Positions 27,278 to 36,565 of a stretch of 64,000 nucleotides of DNA are shown here, piece after piece. Every line of letters begins with the position of its first letter. The first letter of the stretch is position 1. A model generated the notes under the pieces. The model was not told the DNA's origin. It was given only the letters and a program-made list of their open reading frames with translations, and ran no database searches. The stretch is from Lichenicoccus sp965213775 (lineage in GTDB: Bacteria > Pseudomonadota > Alphaproteobacteria > Acetobacterales > Acetobacteraceae): NCBI GenBank assembly GCA_965213775.1, contig CBDCAC010000004.1, positions 372,001 through 436,000 of the forward strand, in the 5' to 3' direction. The position numbers and the translations under genes were made by a program.

Positions 27278-28204
27278 CTACTGCTGACGCAGCCGTCTCG
27301 ACCAGTGATCGAGCCGTGCGGTGAAATCGCCCGTGTTCGCCGAGACCAGGCCGTCGATCCCGTGACCGCCGACGGCATACGACGCCGCCACGGCAGCCGC
27401 TTCCGCCGCACCGGCAAGATCGCCGGGCGTCGTCACCAGGGCCGCCATGAAGGCCGAGCAGTAGGCGTCGCCAGCACCCGTGGTGTCGAGCGGGCGCACC
27501 GGGTAGGCCGGCATGACGATGTCGCGGCCGGTCGCCGCCTGATGGATCAGGCTGCCCTCGGCTCCCATCTTGATCACCACGATGCCGGGTCCGCGCGCCG
27601 CGAGCTGCCTGGCGGCGCGTGCGGCCTCGGCATGGCCCAGCAGGCGGCGCACCTCGTCGAGGCTGGGCATGAACACGTCCACCCGCGCGACCAGATCGAG
27701 GATCGCCGCGACGTTGCCATCGACATATTCCTCCTGCGGATCCAGTGCGACCAGGGCCCGGGTATGGGTCCGGCAGCCCTCGACCAGGTCGCGCTGCGCG
27801 TCCAGCGTCATGGCCAGGATCATGAACGCCTCCGCCGCCCAGTATCGCGCCGGCATGTCGTCGGCGTGCGGCGACAGCACCTCGAAATCCGCCGCCTGCG
27901 ACAGCAGCGTCACCACCCGGCTGTCATGGCTCTGGTAGACGATCCGGTTGCGCAAGCCCGGTCGATCCCGACGCGGCATCGCCTCGGACGAAAGGCCGTA
28001 CGACGCGAGCAGCGCCTCCATCTCGGCCGGCAGGTCACGGCCGACCGGCGCCAGCATCGCGGTCTGCGGTAGCACCAGCCGTGCCGCCAGCACGCCGTAC
28101 AGCGCATCGCCGCCGGCGCGGCCCGGCTGCTTCGTGCCGTCCGGCTGCACGATATCGTCGAGGCTGAGATTGCCCAGGCACACCAGGCGCGGCGCCGGCG
28201 TCAC
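27278..28204 (-). CDS. PfkB-family carbohydrate kinase
   Basis: This is a ribokinase-fold sugar kinase of 308 aa that phosphorylates a sugar or sugar derivative with ATP. The N-terminal glycine motif is GRAGGDALYG (about 30) and the C-terminal anion-hole/catalytic motif is DTTGAGDAYCSAF near 240, with the catalytic Asp in GAGD. The start is GTG 28204, preceded by AGGGA and only 11 bases after the stop of the SIS gene, so the two form an operon. The substrate is not readable from sequence. Pairing with a SIS-domain protein recalls the FrlD/FrlB kinase-deglycase logic for Amadori compounds, or sugar-phosphate isomerase partners. Confidence 0.88.
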   Translation of the reverse strand: MTPAPRLVCLGNLSLDDIVQPDGTKQPGRAGGDALYGVLAARLVLPQTAMLAPVGRDLPAEMEALLASYGLSSEAMPRRDRPGLRNRIVYQSHDSRVVTLLSQAADFEVLSPHADDMPARYWAAEAFMILAMTLDAQRDLVEGCRTHTRALVALDPQEEYVDGNVAAILDLVARVDVFMPSLDEVRRLLGHAEAARAARQLAARGPGIVVIKMGAEGSLIHQAATGRDIVMPAYPVRPLDTTGAGDAYCSAFMAALVTTPGDLAGAAEAAAVAASYAVGGHGIDGLVSANTGDFTARLDHWSRRLRQQ

Positions 28205-28215
28205 GCCGCGTTCCC

Positions 28216-29394
28216 TCAGGCCGGGACCGGAGCGCCGGCGCGGCGGAACTTGGCCATCGCGACGTGGTAGGCGAACAGCTGCAGCGGCAGCGTCAAAGTG
28301 AGTGCGGCCAGGCATTCCGGCACGTCCGGCAGCCGGATCACCTGGTCGCTGCACGCGTCGAGCGCGGTCTCCCCGTCATGCACCACGCCGTAGATGCGGC
28401 CGCCCCAGCGGCGTCCCTCCTGCGCGGTGTCGCGGGCACGGGCGACCGAGGGACCGGACGGTGCCAGCACGAACAGCGGGTCGTCCGGCTTCTGGGAGTT
28501 GTAGTGGTGGAACTCCTCGAGCGGGATCGCCATGGCGTGGTCCGGGGAGCATTCCTTCATCTTGGTGGCGCCGAACAGGGCCGCGGCGTAGGCCGGGCCG
28601 CCGCCGGCGAACAGGAAGATGCCCTTGTCGGCCTCCGCCTCGGCGAGATGGGCGAGCACCGGGTCGAGGGCGAGCAGGATCCCGGCCATCCGGTCCGGCA
28701 CCCGTTCCAGCGCGGCCTCCAGCGCCGCGGCCTCCGGCTGACGCCGCATCGCGCCGATCCGCACCGCGAGCCGGCACAGCAGCGCCAGCGCCGCGGTGCT
28801 GGACTGGGTCGGCCAGCCCTCGCGCCGCGCATGCACCAGCAGGCCATGCTCGGCCTCCGCCATCAGCGCCGAGCCGGGAGTGTTGCTGAGCGCCAGCGTG
28901 CGGGCGCCGCGGGCGCGCGCGATCAGCAGCGCCTCCACCGTGCGTGTGGTGGTGCCGCTGGAACTGAGGCCGACGACCAGCGTGTCCGGCCCGAGCGAGG
29001 TCGCATAGTAATAGGCGAAATCGAGCGCCTGCACCGGCTCGCACGCGACGCCCAGCATGCGCTCGAGCAGCAGCCGCAGGCCGATCATCACCGCGAGCGA
29101 GTCGCCGCACCCGGTCAGGTAGACGCGCGTCAGACCGGCATCGGCCAGCGCGCGCGCGATCCGCTCGACCGCGGCCGCCTCGCGCGACCAGGTGGTGCGG
29201 ATCGCGTCGGGCTGGGCGAACATCTCGCCGCGCGTCAGCGTCACCCGGTGCAGACGCTTCGGATCACGCGGGTCGTCGGTCGGCAACGCCGCCATCAGCT
29301 GCCGCTCCTGGGCGAACAGCTCCGCCACCAGGCGGCGGGCGCGCGGATCGAGGGGGGAGTCGGCCGCCAGCAGCGGTGTCAGGGCGACGCTCAT
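28216..29394 (-). CDS. SIS-domain sugar-phosphate isomerase/deglycase-like protein
   Basis: This 392-aa protein has two SIS (sugar isomerase) domains. The first, at about 85-235, holds VYLTGCGDSLAVMIGLRLLL and the phosphate-binding GLSSSGTTTRTVEAL. The second starts near 255 and includes GIFLFAGGGPAYAAALFGATKMKECSPDHA and EEFHHY. The overall plan matches AgaS, GlmS-isomerase-half and FrlB-like proteins, which isomerise, deaminate or deglycate phosphorylated amino sugars. The N-terminal 80 residues are less typical. It is followed after 11 bases by the PfkB kinase and is divergent from the DeoR regulator. The exact reaction is unknown. Confidence 0.85.
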   Translation of the reverse strand: MSVALTPLLAADSPLDPRARRLVAELFAQERQLMAALPTDDPRDPKRLHRVTLTRGEMFAQPDAIRTTWSREAAAVERIARALADAGLTRVYLTGCGDSLAVMIGLRLLLERMLGVACEPVQALDFAYYYATSLGPDTLVVGLSSSGTTTRTVEALLIARARGARTLALSNTPGSALMAEAEHGLLVHARREGWPTQSSTAALALLCRLAVRIGAMRRQPEAAALEAALERVPDRMAGILLALDPVLAHLAEAEADKGIFLFAGGGPAYAAALFGATKMKECSPDHAMAIPLEEFHHYNSQKPDDPLFVLAPSGPSVARARDTAQEGRRWGGRIYGVVHDGETALDACSDQVIRLPDVPECLAALTLTLPLQLFAYHVAMAKFRRAGAPVPA

Positions 29395-29448
29395 CGAGGG
29401 CTCCGGTGCGGCGTTGGGTCCGGCGACGATGCGGCGCACCTCAGCCCT

Positions 29449-29494
29449 GGACAAGGACAATCTTCGAAAGCCGCATCCGGACAAGCACTTCGAA
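29449..29494. promoter_or_regulatory. Paired repeats between SIS and DeoR genes, candidate operator
   Basis: GGACAAG-N6-CTTCGAA (29449-29468) is followed by GGACAAG-N2-CTTCGAA (29479-29494). Direct repeats of this kind are common DeoR-family operators, and the region is the divergent promoter of the SIS gene and the regulator. The same TTCGAA core recurs as an inverted repeat at 38995-39015, upstream of the TonB receptor. Confidence 0.45.
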
Positions 29495-29643
29495 GACCTG
29501 TTGCGGGCCTGGGAAGCCGCGGATATCCATGCAATCGTGGGGTTTAGCGCGACGCGGCGTCGTCTGCGGTGCGGCCGATCCTGTGCGACGGAGGCACTTA
29601 CGATGAAGAACGAAAACCGGCCGGGACGGAGGCGGCGGCACTC

Positions 29644-30417
29644 ATGACGGCGTTCGGAGCGGTCAGCCGCCAGAAGGAGATCATCGACAGGCTCAGGATC
29701 GAGGGCAAGGTGACGGTGGCGTCGCTGTCGGACGCGCTCGGCGTGTCGGTGGTGACCATTCGCAACGACCTCGACGCGCTGGAGCGCCAGCAGGTGCTGC
29801 GGCGGCTGCGTGGCGGCGCGATCGCGGTCCGGCCGGCCCGGTTCCAGCGCTCGCTGCACCCGCTGCACAACGCCTTCGAGGAGGAGAAGCGGCGCATCGG
29901 CGAGATGGCCGCGAGCCTGGTGCGCGACGGCGAGACCATCATCATCGACGCCGGCAGCACCACCCTGGCGCTGGCGCGCGCACTGCCCGCGACGCTGCAG
30001 GACGTCGCGGTGGTGACGCCGGCGCTGGACGTGGCGCTGGAGCTCGAGACCCATATGGGGGTGAAGGTGATCGTCACCGGCGGCACCGTGGCCAAGCCGC
30101 AGCGTTGCCTGATCTCGCCCTTCGCCACCACGCTGCTGCGCCAGATCAACGCCGACGTCGCCTTCGTTGCCTGTTCCGGGGTCGACGCAGAGAAAGGCTT
30201 CACCACGCAGAGCTGGGAGGAGGCGGAGGTGAAGCACGCCATCGTCGCGGCCGCCTCGCGGGTCGTGTTCGTCGCCGACCACGGCAAGATCGGCCACGTC
30301 GCGACGGCGAAGATCATGACGGTGCAGGATGCGGAGCTGCTGGTCACCGATACCGGAGCCGCGACGCCGGCGCTTCGCCCGCTGGAACAGGCCGGGCTCA
30401 ACATCATCATGGCATGA
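29644..30417 (+). CDS. DeoR/GlpR-family transcriptional regulator
   Basis: This is a DNA-binding repressor of 257 aa. An N-terminal winged helix (RQKEIIDRLRIEGKVTVASLSDALGVSVVTIRNDLDAL) is followed by the DeoR sensor domain, an ISOCOT fold that binds phosphorylated sugars, with DGETIIIDAGSTTLALARAL and VTGGTV. The start is ATG 29644, with GGAGG about 10 bases upstream. It is divergent from the SIS-PfkB operon and precedes the ABC importer operon by about 50 bases, so it likely controls one or both. A sugar phosphate made by the kinase would be the natural inducer; this is inference. Confidence 0.92.
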   Translation: MTAFGAVSRQKEIIDRLRIEGKVTVASLSDALGVSVVTIRNDLDALERQQVLRRLRGGAIAVRPARFQRSLHPLHNAFEEEKRRIGEMAASLVRDGETIIIDAGSTTLALARALPATLQDVAVVTPALDVALELETHMGVKVIVTGGTVAKPQRCLISPFATTLLRQINADVAFVACSGVDAEKGFTTQSWEEAEVKHAIVAAASRVVFVADHGKIGHVATAKIMTVQDAELLVTDTGAATPALRPLEQAGLNIIMA

Positions 30418-30469
30418 GGATCGAAGCTTCGATGGGTTTCGCACCTGCGCCGATCGAAAGCCGGGCGTG

Positions 30470-32050
30470 ATGCCGATGGCGCGCTTGTTGCATGGTCCGG
30501 CAAGGCCGCGCTACGGAGACGACCGCCATGGAAGCCGGTGCTTGAGCCCGACCGCGCTCACCCGCAGGAGCCTCGGCCTTGCCGCCCTCGGCCTGACGGC
30601 GGGCGCCGGTTCCGTGCGCGCCGCACGGCCCGCACCGGTCGTCGTCGCCTCCGACGAGGACGTCACCACGCTCGACCCGCACCTGATCCGCAACAACCAC
30701 CCGATCGGCAGCATCGTCTGGTCGGTGTTCGACAGCCTGGTGCGCCGGCGGCCGGACGGGCAGCACGAACCGCGCCTGGCGACGCGCTGGGACAACCCGC
30801 AGCCCACGGTCTGGCGGTTCCAGCTAAGGCAGGGCGTGGTGTTCCATAACGGCGAGACGCTGGACGCGCCGGGAGTCGCGGAGAACCTCGAGCGGATGCG
30901 ACGCTCGCCGTACGACGGCGAGAGCCAGCTGTGGCAGCAGACCGGGCTGGTCGCGGTCGCCGCCGCGGACCCCGCGACCGTCGTGCTCACCACGGCGGCC
31001 GCTTCGGTCGACATGCTGTACTGGCTCGAGGAGGCCTTCATCGGTGCGCCGCGCTACCTGCGCGACACGCCGCCCGAGCGCGTCGCGTCGGCGCCGGTCG
31101 GTTCGGGGCCATACCGGTTCGTCGAGTGGCAGCGCGGCGACCACGTGACGCTCGCCGCCTACGACCGCTACTGGGGCGGCGCGCCACCGATCGCGAGCGT
31201 CGTGTTCCGCACCGTGCCGGAGGCTTCCTCGCGCATCGAGGAGCTCAAGGCCGGCAGCGTCGACCTGGTGCCGGGCCTCGACCCGGACAGCGCGGAGGCG
31301 GCGCGTTCGGCCGTATCGCAGGTCAGGCAGGTGCCGGGCCTGCGCAAGATGCACATGGGCATCTCCCAGCACGGCATCGCCCCGCTGCGCGACCGGCGGG
31401 TGCGCCAGGCGCTGAATCACGCCGTGGACGTGCAGACCATGATCGACACCCTGCAGCGCGGCATGACCAGGCGGCTGGCCTCGGTGATCAACCCACCGAA
31501 CAACGACCCCACGCTGCCGCCCTTCGGCTACGATCCGGCCCGCGCCTCGGCACTGCTGCACGAGGCCGGACAGGAGGGATTCGCGGTCGAGGTGGCGTTC
31601 GACGGCAAGTATCCCGACGCGCAGGAGAGCTGCGAGGCGGTGGCGGCCTACCTGTCCGCGGTCGGGCTGCAGGCGGCGACCAGGGGCTACGAGACCGGGC
31701 ACTTCGCCGAGACGCTGCGCGCGCGGGCCTTCCCGGGGCTGTATTTCTATGGTTTCGGCGCCCTGATCAACCCGCTGGTGGAGCTGACGATCTTCACCGG
31801 CGATGCGGTCGACAACGCGAGCGGCTACGACGATCCCGCGTTCGACGCGCTGATCCGGCGCGCCGCCGTCACCAGCGACACGGCGGCGCGCCGGACGGTG
31901 CTGGCGCAGGCGGAGCGGCTGGTCTGGGAGGACGCGCCCTGGATCTATCTGTGGGCGATGCCGGCCATCTACGGCGTCAGCCGGCGTCTGCAGTACGAGC
32001 CGCGGCCCGACGACTATGTCGAGCTCTACAAGGCCAGGCTGAGAACTTGA
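30470..32050 (+). CDS. ABC transporter substrate-binding protein, dipeptide/nickel type
   Basis: This periplasmic binding protein of SBP family 5 captures the substrate for the following ABC importer. In 526 aa, a Tat-like signal (TRRSLGLAALGLTAGAGSVRAA, cleavage after about residue 52) precedes the domain with SDEDVTTLDPH, the family signature RDTPPERVASAPVGSGPY region, and RQALNHAVDVQTMI. It ends a few bases before the first permease, whose TTG start overlaps its stop. The start chosen is ATG 30470; TTG 30542, nearer the signal peptide, is a real alternative. The substrate is unknown: such proteins bind peptides, nickel chelates, opines or glycosides. Confidence 0.9.
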   Translation: MPMARLLHGPARPRYGDDRHGSRCLSPTALTRRSLGLAALGLTAGAGSVRAARPAPVVVASDEDVTTLDPHLIRNNHPIGSIVWSVFDSLVRRRPDGQHEPRLATRWDNPQPTVWRFQLRQGVVFHNGETLDAPGVAENLERMRRSPYDGESQLWQQTGLVAVAAADPATVVLTTAAASVDMLYWLEEAFIGAPRYLRDTPPERVASAPVGSGPYRFVEWQRGDHVTLAAYDRYWGGAPPIASVVFRTVPEASSRIEELKAGSVDLVPGLDPDSAEAARSAVSQVRQVPGLRKMHMGISQHGIAPLRDRRVRQALNHAVDVQTMIDTLQRGMTRRLASVINPPNNDPTLPPFGYDPARASALLHEAGQEGFAVEVAFDGKYPDAQESCEAVAAYLSAVGLQAATRGYETGHFAETLRARAFPGLYFYGFGALINPLVELTIFTGDAVDNASGYDDPAFDALIRRAAVTSDTAARRTVLAQAERLVWEDAPWIYLWAMPAIYGVSRRLQYEPRPDDYVELYKARLRT

Positions 32051-32994
32051 GCGCGCCGTCCGGCCGATGGCGACCATCGCTGCGCGGGCCGGCCGCGCGG
32101 CGCCTTCTGCACGCGCTCGCGGTGCTGCTCGGGGTCAGCCTGGCGAGCTTCGCGGTGTCGCACGCCACCGGCGACCCGGTGACGCTGCTGCTGCCGGCCA
32201 GCGCCTCGGAGGCGTCGCGCGCGGCGCTGCGCAGCCATCTCGGGCTCGACCGGCCGGTCGCGGTACAATACCTGCTGTTCCTCCGCCACGCCCTGGCCGG
32301 CGATTTCGGGCGGTCGTTCCTGTATCAGCAGAGCGTCGGGCTGCTGGTGATCGAACGCCTGCCGGCGACGCTGCTGCTGGCGCTGTCGGCGTTCGGCATC
32401 GCCGTGATCGCCGGCATCCCGCTCGGCGTGCTGGCGGCGGCGCGGCGCGGCGTAGCCGAGGTGGCGCTGCAGCTGCTGTCGGTGCTGGGCCTGGCGGTGC
32501 CGTCGTTCTGGCTCGGGCTGATGCTGGTGCTGCTGTTCGCGGTCCAATGGCGCCTGCTGCCGGTCGACGGCATCGGCGGGCTGTCGCACCTGCTGCTGCC
32601 GGCGCTGACGCTGTCGCTGCAGAGCATCGCGCGGCTGAGCCGCCTGGCGGCCTCCGGCATGGGCGAGACGCTGGGCCGCGACTTCATCCGCACCGCCCGC
32701 GCCAAGGGACTGCTGGAGCGGCGCGTGGTTTGGGTGCACGCGCTGCGCCACGTGCTGGTCCCTGTGGTCACGATGGCGGGGCTGGAGCTCGGCGACCTGA
32801 TCTCGTCGGCGGTGGTGGTGGAGGTGGTGTTCGCCTGGCCCGGCATCGGGCGGCTCGCGGTCGGCGCGCTGAGCAGCCGCGACTTCCCGCTGCTGCAGGG
32901 CACGGTGTTCATCGCCGGCCTCGGCTTCGTGCTGATCAACCTGCTCGCCGACCTGCTGTGCGCGCGCATCGACCCCAGGATTGCGTCACGTTGA
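32047..32994 (+). CDS. ABC transporter permease, DppB type
   Basis: This inner-membrane permease of 315 aa has six hydrophobic helices. The N-terminal segment VSHATGDPVTLLLPASASEASRAALRSHLGLDRPVAVQYL is typical of DppB-like proteins, and the coupling EAA loop is visible as FIRTARAKGLLERRVVWVHALRH at about 215-240. I place the start at TTG 32047, whose last base precedes the stop of the binding-protein gene (TTGA overlap). No ATG occurs before the helices, so an alternative start codon is certain. It forms the heterodimeric channel with the next gene. Confidence 0.9.
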   Translation: MSAPSGRWRPSLRGPAARRLLHALAVLLGVSLASFAVSHATGDPVTLLLPASASEASRAALRSHLGLDRPVAVQYLLFLRHALAGDFGRSFLYQQSVGLLVIERLPATLLLALSAFGIAVIAGIPLGVLAAARRGVAEVALQLLSVLGLAVPSFWLGLMLVLLFAVQWRLLPVDGIGGLSHLLLPALTLSLQSIARLSRLAASGMGETLGRDFIRTARAKGLLERRVVWVHALRHVLVPVVTMAGLELGDLISSAVVVEVVFAWPGIGRLAVGALSSRDFPLLQGTVFIAGLGFVLINLLADLLCARIDPRIASR

Positions 32995-33830
32995 GCCGCA
33001 CCCGACGCCGCCTCGGCGTGCTGGGCGCACTGCTGCTGTCGCTCGCGGTCGCCACCGCCGTCGCCGCCCCGGCGATCGCACCCTACCGGCCGATGCAGCT
33101 CGACCTGCGCGCGCGCCTGGCGCCGCCGGCCTGGGAGGCGCACGGCAGCGCGCGGCACCTGCTGGGCACCGACAATGTCGGTCGCGACATCGCCTCGCGC
33201 ATCCTGTGGGGCGCCCGCATCTCGCTCAGCGTGGGAGCCGCGGCCGCACTGCTCGGCGGGCTGGTGGGGGTGACCCTCGGGCTGTGCGCCGGGTATTTCG
33301 GCGGCCGCACCGACGCCCTGGTGTCGTGGCTGATCGACGTGCAGCTCGCCTTTCCCTTCACCCTGTTCGCGCTGTTCCTGCTGGCGGTGTTCGGCGGCGG
33401 CTTCGTCCCGGTGGTCGCGGTGCTGGCGCTGGCGACCTGGGTGAACTACGCCCGCATCGTGCGAGGCCAGGCGCAGGCGCTGCGCGGCCAGGACTTCATC
33501 CTCGCGGCGCGCGCCGTCGGGGTGCCGACGCCGCGCATCCTGCGTCGCTACCTGCTGCCGGCGGTGGCGCCCAGCATCGTGGTGGTCGCCAGCTTCTCCG
33601 CCGCCCAGGCGATCCTGACCGAGGCCGCGCTGAGCTTCCTCGGCGTCGGCGTCGACCCCACCACGCCGTCGTGGGGTGCGATGCTCGATCTCGGCCGCGG
33701 CTACCTGCAGAGCGCCTGGTGGATGGCGACGTTCCCGGGAGTGGCGATCGCGCTCACCGTGCTGGGCGCCAACCTGCTCGGCGACGGGCTGCGCGACCGG
33801 CTCGACCCGCGCGCCGCGGCGCCGCGATGA
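32991..33830 (+). CDS. ABC transporter permease, DppC type
   Basis: This is the second permease of the importer, 279 aa with six helices. It contains HLLGTDNVGRDIASRILWGARISLSVG, diagnostic of DppC-type subunits, and the EAA loop QDFILAARAVGVPTPRILRRYLLP near 165-190. The start is TTG 32991, overlapping the stop of the previous gene as TTGA, the second junction of this kind in the operon. Membrane location and role follow from the family; substrate is unknown. Confidence 0.92.
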   Translation: MSRTRRRLGVLGALLLSLAVATAVAAPAIAPYRPMQLDLRARLAPPAWEAHGSARHLLGTDNVGRDIASRILWGARISLSVGAAAALLGGLVGVTLGLCAGYFGGRTDALVSWLIDVQLAFPFTLFALFLLAVFGGGFVPVVAVLALATWVNYARIVRGQAQALRGQDFILAARAVGVPTPRILRRYLLPAVAPSIVVVASFSAAQAILTEAALSFLGVGVDPTTPSWGAMLDLGRGYLQSAWWMATFPGVAIALTVLGANLLGDGLRDRLDPRAAAPR

Positions 33831-33855
33831 GCGGGCCGCTGCAAGAGGCGCCGCG

Positions 33856-34863
33856 ATGAGCCCGCCACCGCCCGAGGCCCCGCTGCTCGACGTGGCGGAC
33901 CTGTGCGTGCGCTTCGGCGCCGTCGTAGCGGTGCGCGACGTCTCGCTCACGGTGGCGGCGGGCGAGGCGGTCGGCATCGTCGGCGAGTCCGGCTGCGGCA
34001 AGAGCGCCGCGCTGCTGGCGCTGATGGGGCTGCATCCGCGCGGACAGGCGGTGGTGACCGCGCGGCACCTGCGGCTCGGCGGCACCGACATCCTGGGCGT
34101 CTCCGAGCGCCGCCTGCGCGACCTGCGCGGACGTCGGGTGGCGATGATCTTCCAGGACCCGCTGACGGCGCTCAACCCGCTGCTGACGGTCGGCACCCAG
34201 ATCGCCGAGGTGCTGGCGCGGCATCGCGGCCTGAAGCGCACCGCCGCGCGCGCCGAAGCCGCGTCGCTGCTGGCGCGGGTCGAGATACGCGACGCGGCGG
34301 CGCGGCTGGGGCAGTACCCGCACCAGTTCTCCGGCGGCATGCGGCAGCGGGTGATGATCGCCATGGCGCTCGCCGGCGAGCCGCGGCTGCTGCTCGCCGA
34401 CGAGCCGACCACGGCACTCGACGTCACGGTGCAGGCCGAGCTGGTGCGGCTGATCCGCCGCCTGCGGGTGGCGCGCGACATGGGGCTGGTCTGGGTGACG
34501 CACGACCTCGCGCTGATGGCCGGGATCGTCGACCGGGTGGTGGTGATGTACGCGGGCCAAGTGGTCGAGACCGCCCCGGTGGAGGCGCTGTATGAGCGCC
34601 CGCGTCACCCCTACACGCAGGCGCTGCTGCACAGCCTGCCGCGGCTCGACCAGCCGCCCGGCACGCGCGGACGTCCGCTGGGCGGGCAGCCGCCGGATCC
34701 GGCGACGCCCTCTCACGGATGCCGGTTCGCGCCGCGCTGCCCGCGACGCTTCGCGCGCTGCGATATCGCACCGCCGCTGCTGCCCGACGGCGACAGCCAT
34801 GCCGCCTGCTGGCTGCTGGATGGCGGCGCGCCGCGACAGGACCCCGTTCGGGGCGCCGCATGA
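33856..34863 (+). CDS. ABC transporter ATP-binding protein, DppD type
   Basis: This is a cytoplasmic ATPase of 335 aa that powers import. Walker A is GESGCGKSA near residue 42, the Q-loop FQDPLTALNP follows, then the signature FSGGMRQRV and Walker B LLLADEPTTALDV with H-loop VTHD. The C-terminal oligopeptide/dipeptide extension has the cysteine-rich CRFAPRCPRRFARCD, typical of this subfamily and sometimes binding an iron-sulfur cluster. ATG 33856 has AGAGG 8 bases upstream. Its stop overlaps the start of the next ATPase (ATGA). Confidence 0.94.
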   Translation: MSPPPPEAPLLDVADLCVRFGAVVAVRDVSLTVAAGEAVGIVGESGCGKSAALLALMGLHPRGQAVVTARHLRLGGTDILGVSERRLRDLRGRRVAMIFQDPLTALNPLLTVGTQIAEVLARHRGLKRTAARAEAASLLARVEIRDAAARLGQYPHQFSGGMRQRVMIAMALAGEPRLLLADEPTTALDVTVQAELVRLIRRLRVARDMGLVWVTHDLALMAGIVDRVVVMYAGQVVETAPVEALYERPRHPYTQALLHSLPRLDQPPGTRGRPLGGQPPDPATPSHGCRFAPRCPRRFARCDIAPPLLPDGDSHAACWLLDGGAPRQDPVRGAA

Positions 34864-35843
34864 CGGTTGGGACGCCGCTCGCGGAGCTGGCCGGGGTCAG
34901 CGTGCGCTACGTCCGCGCGGGACGCATCGCGCACGGGCTGATCGAGGTCGACCTCGCCGTGGCCGAGGGCGAGACGCTGGCGATCGTGGGCGAGTCCGGC
35001 TGCGGCAAGAGCACGCTGGGCCGGGTGCTGCTGCGGCTGCAGGAGCCGAGCCAGGGCGCGGTCCGGTTCCGTGGCGAGGATCTCACCGCGCTCGGCACGC
35101 GGGCGCTGCGCCGCGGCCGGCGGCGGATGCAGATGATCTTCCAGGACCCGTTCGCCTCGCTGAACCCGCGCATGACGGTCGGCGAGACCCTGGGCGAGCC
35201 GCTGGTGGTGCACCGGCTGGCGCGATGGCGCGACACCCGCATCCCGGTGGCGGACGCGCTGCGTCGGGTCGGGCTCGATCCGTCGGCGGCGCGGCGCTAC
35301 CCGCACCAGTTCTCCGGCGGCCAGCGGCAGCGCATCGCGATCGCGCGCGCGGTGATGGCCGGCCCGGAGCTGGTGGTCGCCGACGAGCCGCTCTCGGCAC
35401 TCGACCTTTCCATCCAGGGCCAGATCCTGTCGCTGTTCGAGCAGATGCGCGCCACCCTGGGGCTGACCTACGTGTTCGTCAGCCACGACCTGCCGGTGGT
35501 GCGGCAGTTCGCCGGCCGCGTCGCGGTGATGAATGGCGGCCGGATCGTCGAGGAGGGCCCGCCGGACGCGGTGTTCGCGCGGCCGCTGCATCCCTACACC
35601 CGCATGCTGGTGGACGCGGTGCCGCTGCCGGAGCCGGCGCTGGAGCGCGCGCGGCAGCAGGCCGCGGAGGCATCGCGAGATGTGCGAGCTCCGGGCGAGC
35701 AGGCGGCGACGTCGCCGGTCGGCTGCCCGTTCCGCTCGCGCTGCGCGCACGCGATGGCGCGATGTGCCGCACGGATGCCGCCGCTGCTGGCGGTGGCGCC
35801 GGGGCGTCGCGCGGCATGCTGGCTGCATGAGGTGGCGCCATGA
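34860..35843 (+). CDS. ABC transporter ATP-binding protein, DppF type
   Basis: This is the second ATPase of the importer, 327 aa. Walker A is GESGCGKST (about 43), Q-loop MIFQDPFASLNPRMTVGE, signature FSGGQRQRIAIARA, Walker B LVVADEPLSALD and H-loop SHDL. The C-terminus again has a Cys-containing CPFRSRCAHAMARC motif. Its ATG overlaps the previous stop (ATGA) and its own stop overlaps the racemase start in the same way. Transport and metabolism are thus locked in one translation-coupled operon. Confidence 0.94.
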   Translation: MTVGTPLAELAGVSVRYVRAGRIAHGLIEVDLAVAEGETLAIVGESGCGKSTLGRVLLRLQEPSQGAVRFRGEDLTALGTRALRRGRRRMQMIFQDPFASLNPRMTVGETLGEPLVVHRLARWRDTRIPVADALRRVGLDPSAARRYPHQFSGGQRQRIAIARAVMAGPELVVADEPLSALDLSIQGQILSLFEQMRATLGLTYVFVSHDLPVVRQFAGRVAVMNGGRIVEEGPPDAVFARPLHPYTRMLVDAVPLPEPALERARQQAAEASRDVRAPGEQAATSPVGCPFRSRCAHAMARCAARMPPLLAVAPGRRAACWLHEVAP

Positions 35844-36565
35844 ACCCGCGGATCGCGATCCTCAATCCCAACACCACCCTCGACTTCACCGAGCGCCTGG
35901 CCGAGCTCGGGCGAGGCCTCGCGGCTCCCGGCACGACGGTGGTGGCGCGCTCCCCCGCCGCCGGCACGGCGTCGGTGGAGTGCCACGTCGACGAGGCGGT
36001 GGCGACGATGGGGCTGATCGAACTGGTCCGGGAGGAGGAGGCGCTGGGCACCGCCGGCTACGTCCTCGCCTGCTTCGGCGACACCGGGATCGATGCGGTG
36101 CGCGAGGTGGCGCGCGGGCCGGTGGTCGGCATGACCGAGGCGGCGCTGCACGCGGCTGCCACGCTGGCGGCCTTCTTCTCGATCGTGACGCTGCCGCCGC
36201 GCACCGTCGTGCAGGCGCAGCGCGTGGTGCGCGGCCTCGGCCTCGGGCATCGCTGCCGGCGCGTGCGCGCGATCGACGTGCGGGTGGACGAGTGCGTGGC
36301 ACTCGATCCGGCGCTGCTGGCGGCGATGATCGTGGAGTCCCGCCGGGCACTGGACGAGGACGCTGCGGAGGCCATCATCCTCGGCTGCGCCGGCCTGTCG
36401 CCGCTGGTGCAGCCGATGACCGAGGCGCTCGGCGTGCCGGTGATCGAGGGGGTGGGGGTGGCGCTGAAAATGGCCGAGGGCCTGGTGGCGAACGGGCTGC
36501 GCACCAGCAAGCGCGCCTCCTACGCGATGCCGCCGCGGCTGCCGGCCAGCGGGAGCCTGGCGTGA
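35840..36565 (+). CDS. Asp/Glu/hydantoin racemase family protein
   Basis: This 241-aa enzyme of the aspartate/glutamate racemase superfamily uses two cysteines as acid and base. C78 in LACFGDTGID and C183 in ILGCAGLSPLV are the expected pair. The opening RIAILNPNTTLDFTERL is typical of hydantoin and allantoin racemases rather than glutamate racemase (MurI). Family members interconvert enantiomers of 5-substituted hydantoins or allantoin, or act as arylmalonate decarboxylases. It is encoded between the importer ATPase and a cyclic amidohydrolase, overlapping both by four bases (ATGA, GTGA), which supports a role in processing the imported molecule. Confidence 0.85.
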   Translation: MNPRIAILNPNTTLDFTERLAELGRGLAAPGTTVVARSPAAGTASVECHVDEAVATMGLIELVREEEALGTAGYVLACFGDTGIDAVREVARGPVVGMTEAALHAAATLAAFFSIVTLPPRTVVQAQRVVRGLGLGHRCRRVRAIDVRVDECVALDPALLAAMIVESRRALDEDAAEAIILGCAGLSPLVQPMTEALGVPVIEGVGVALKMAEGLVANGLRTSKRASYAMPPRLPASGSLA

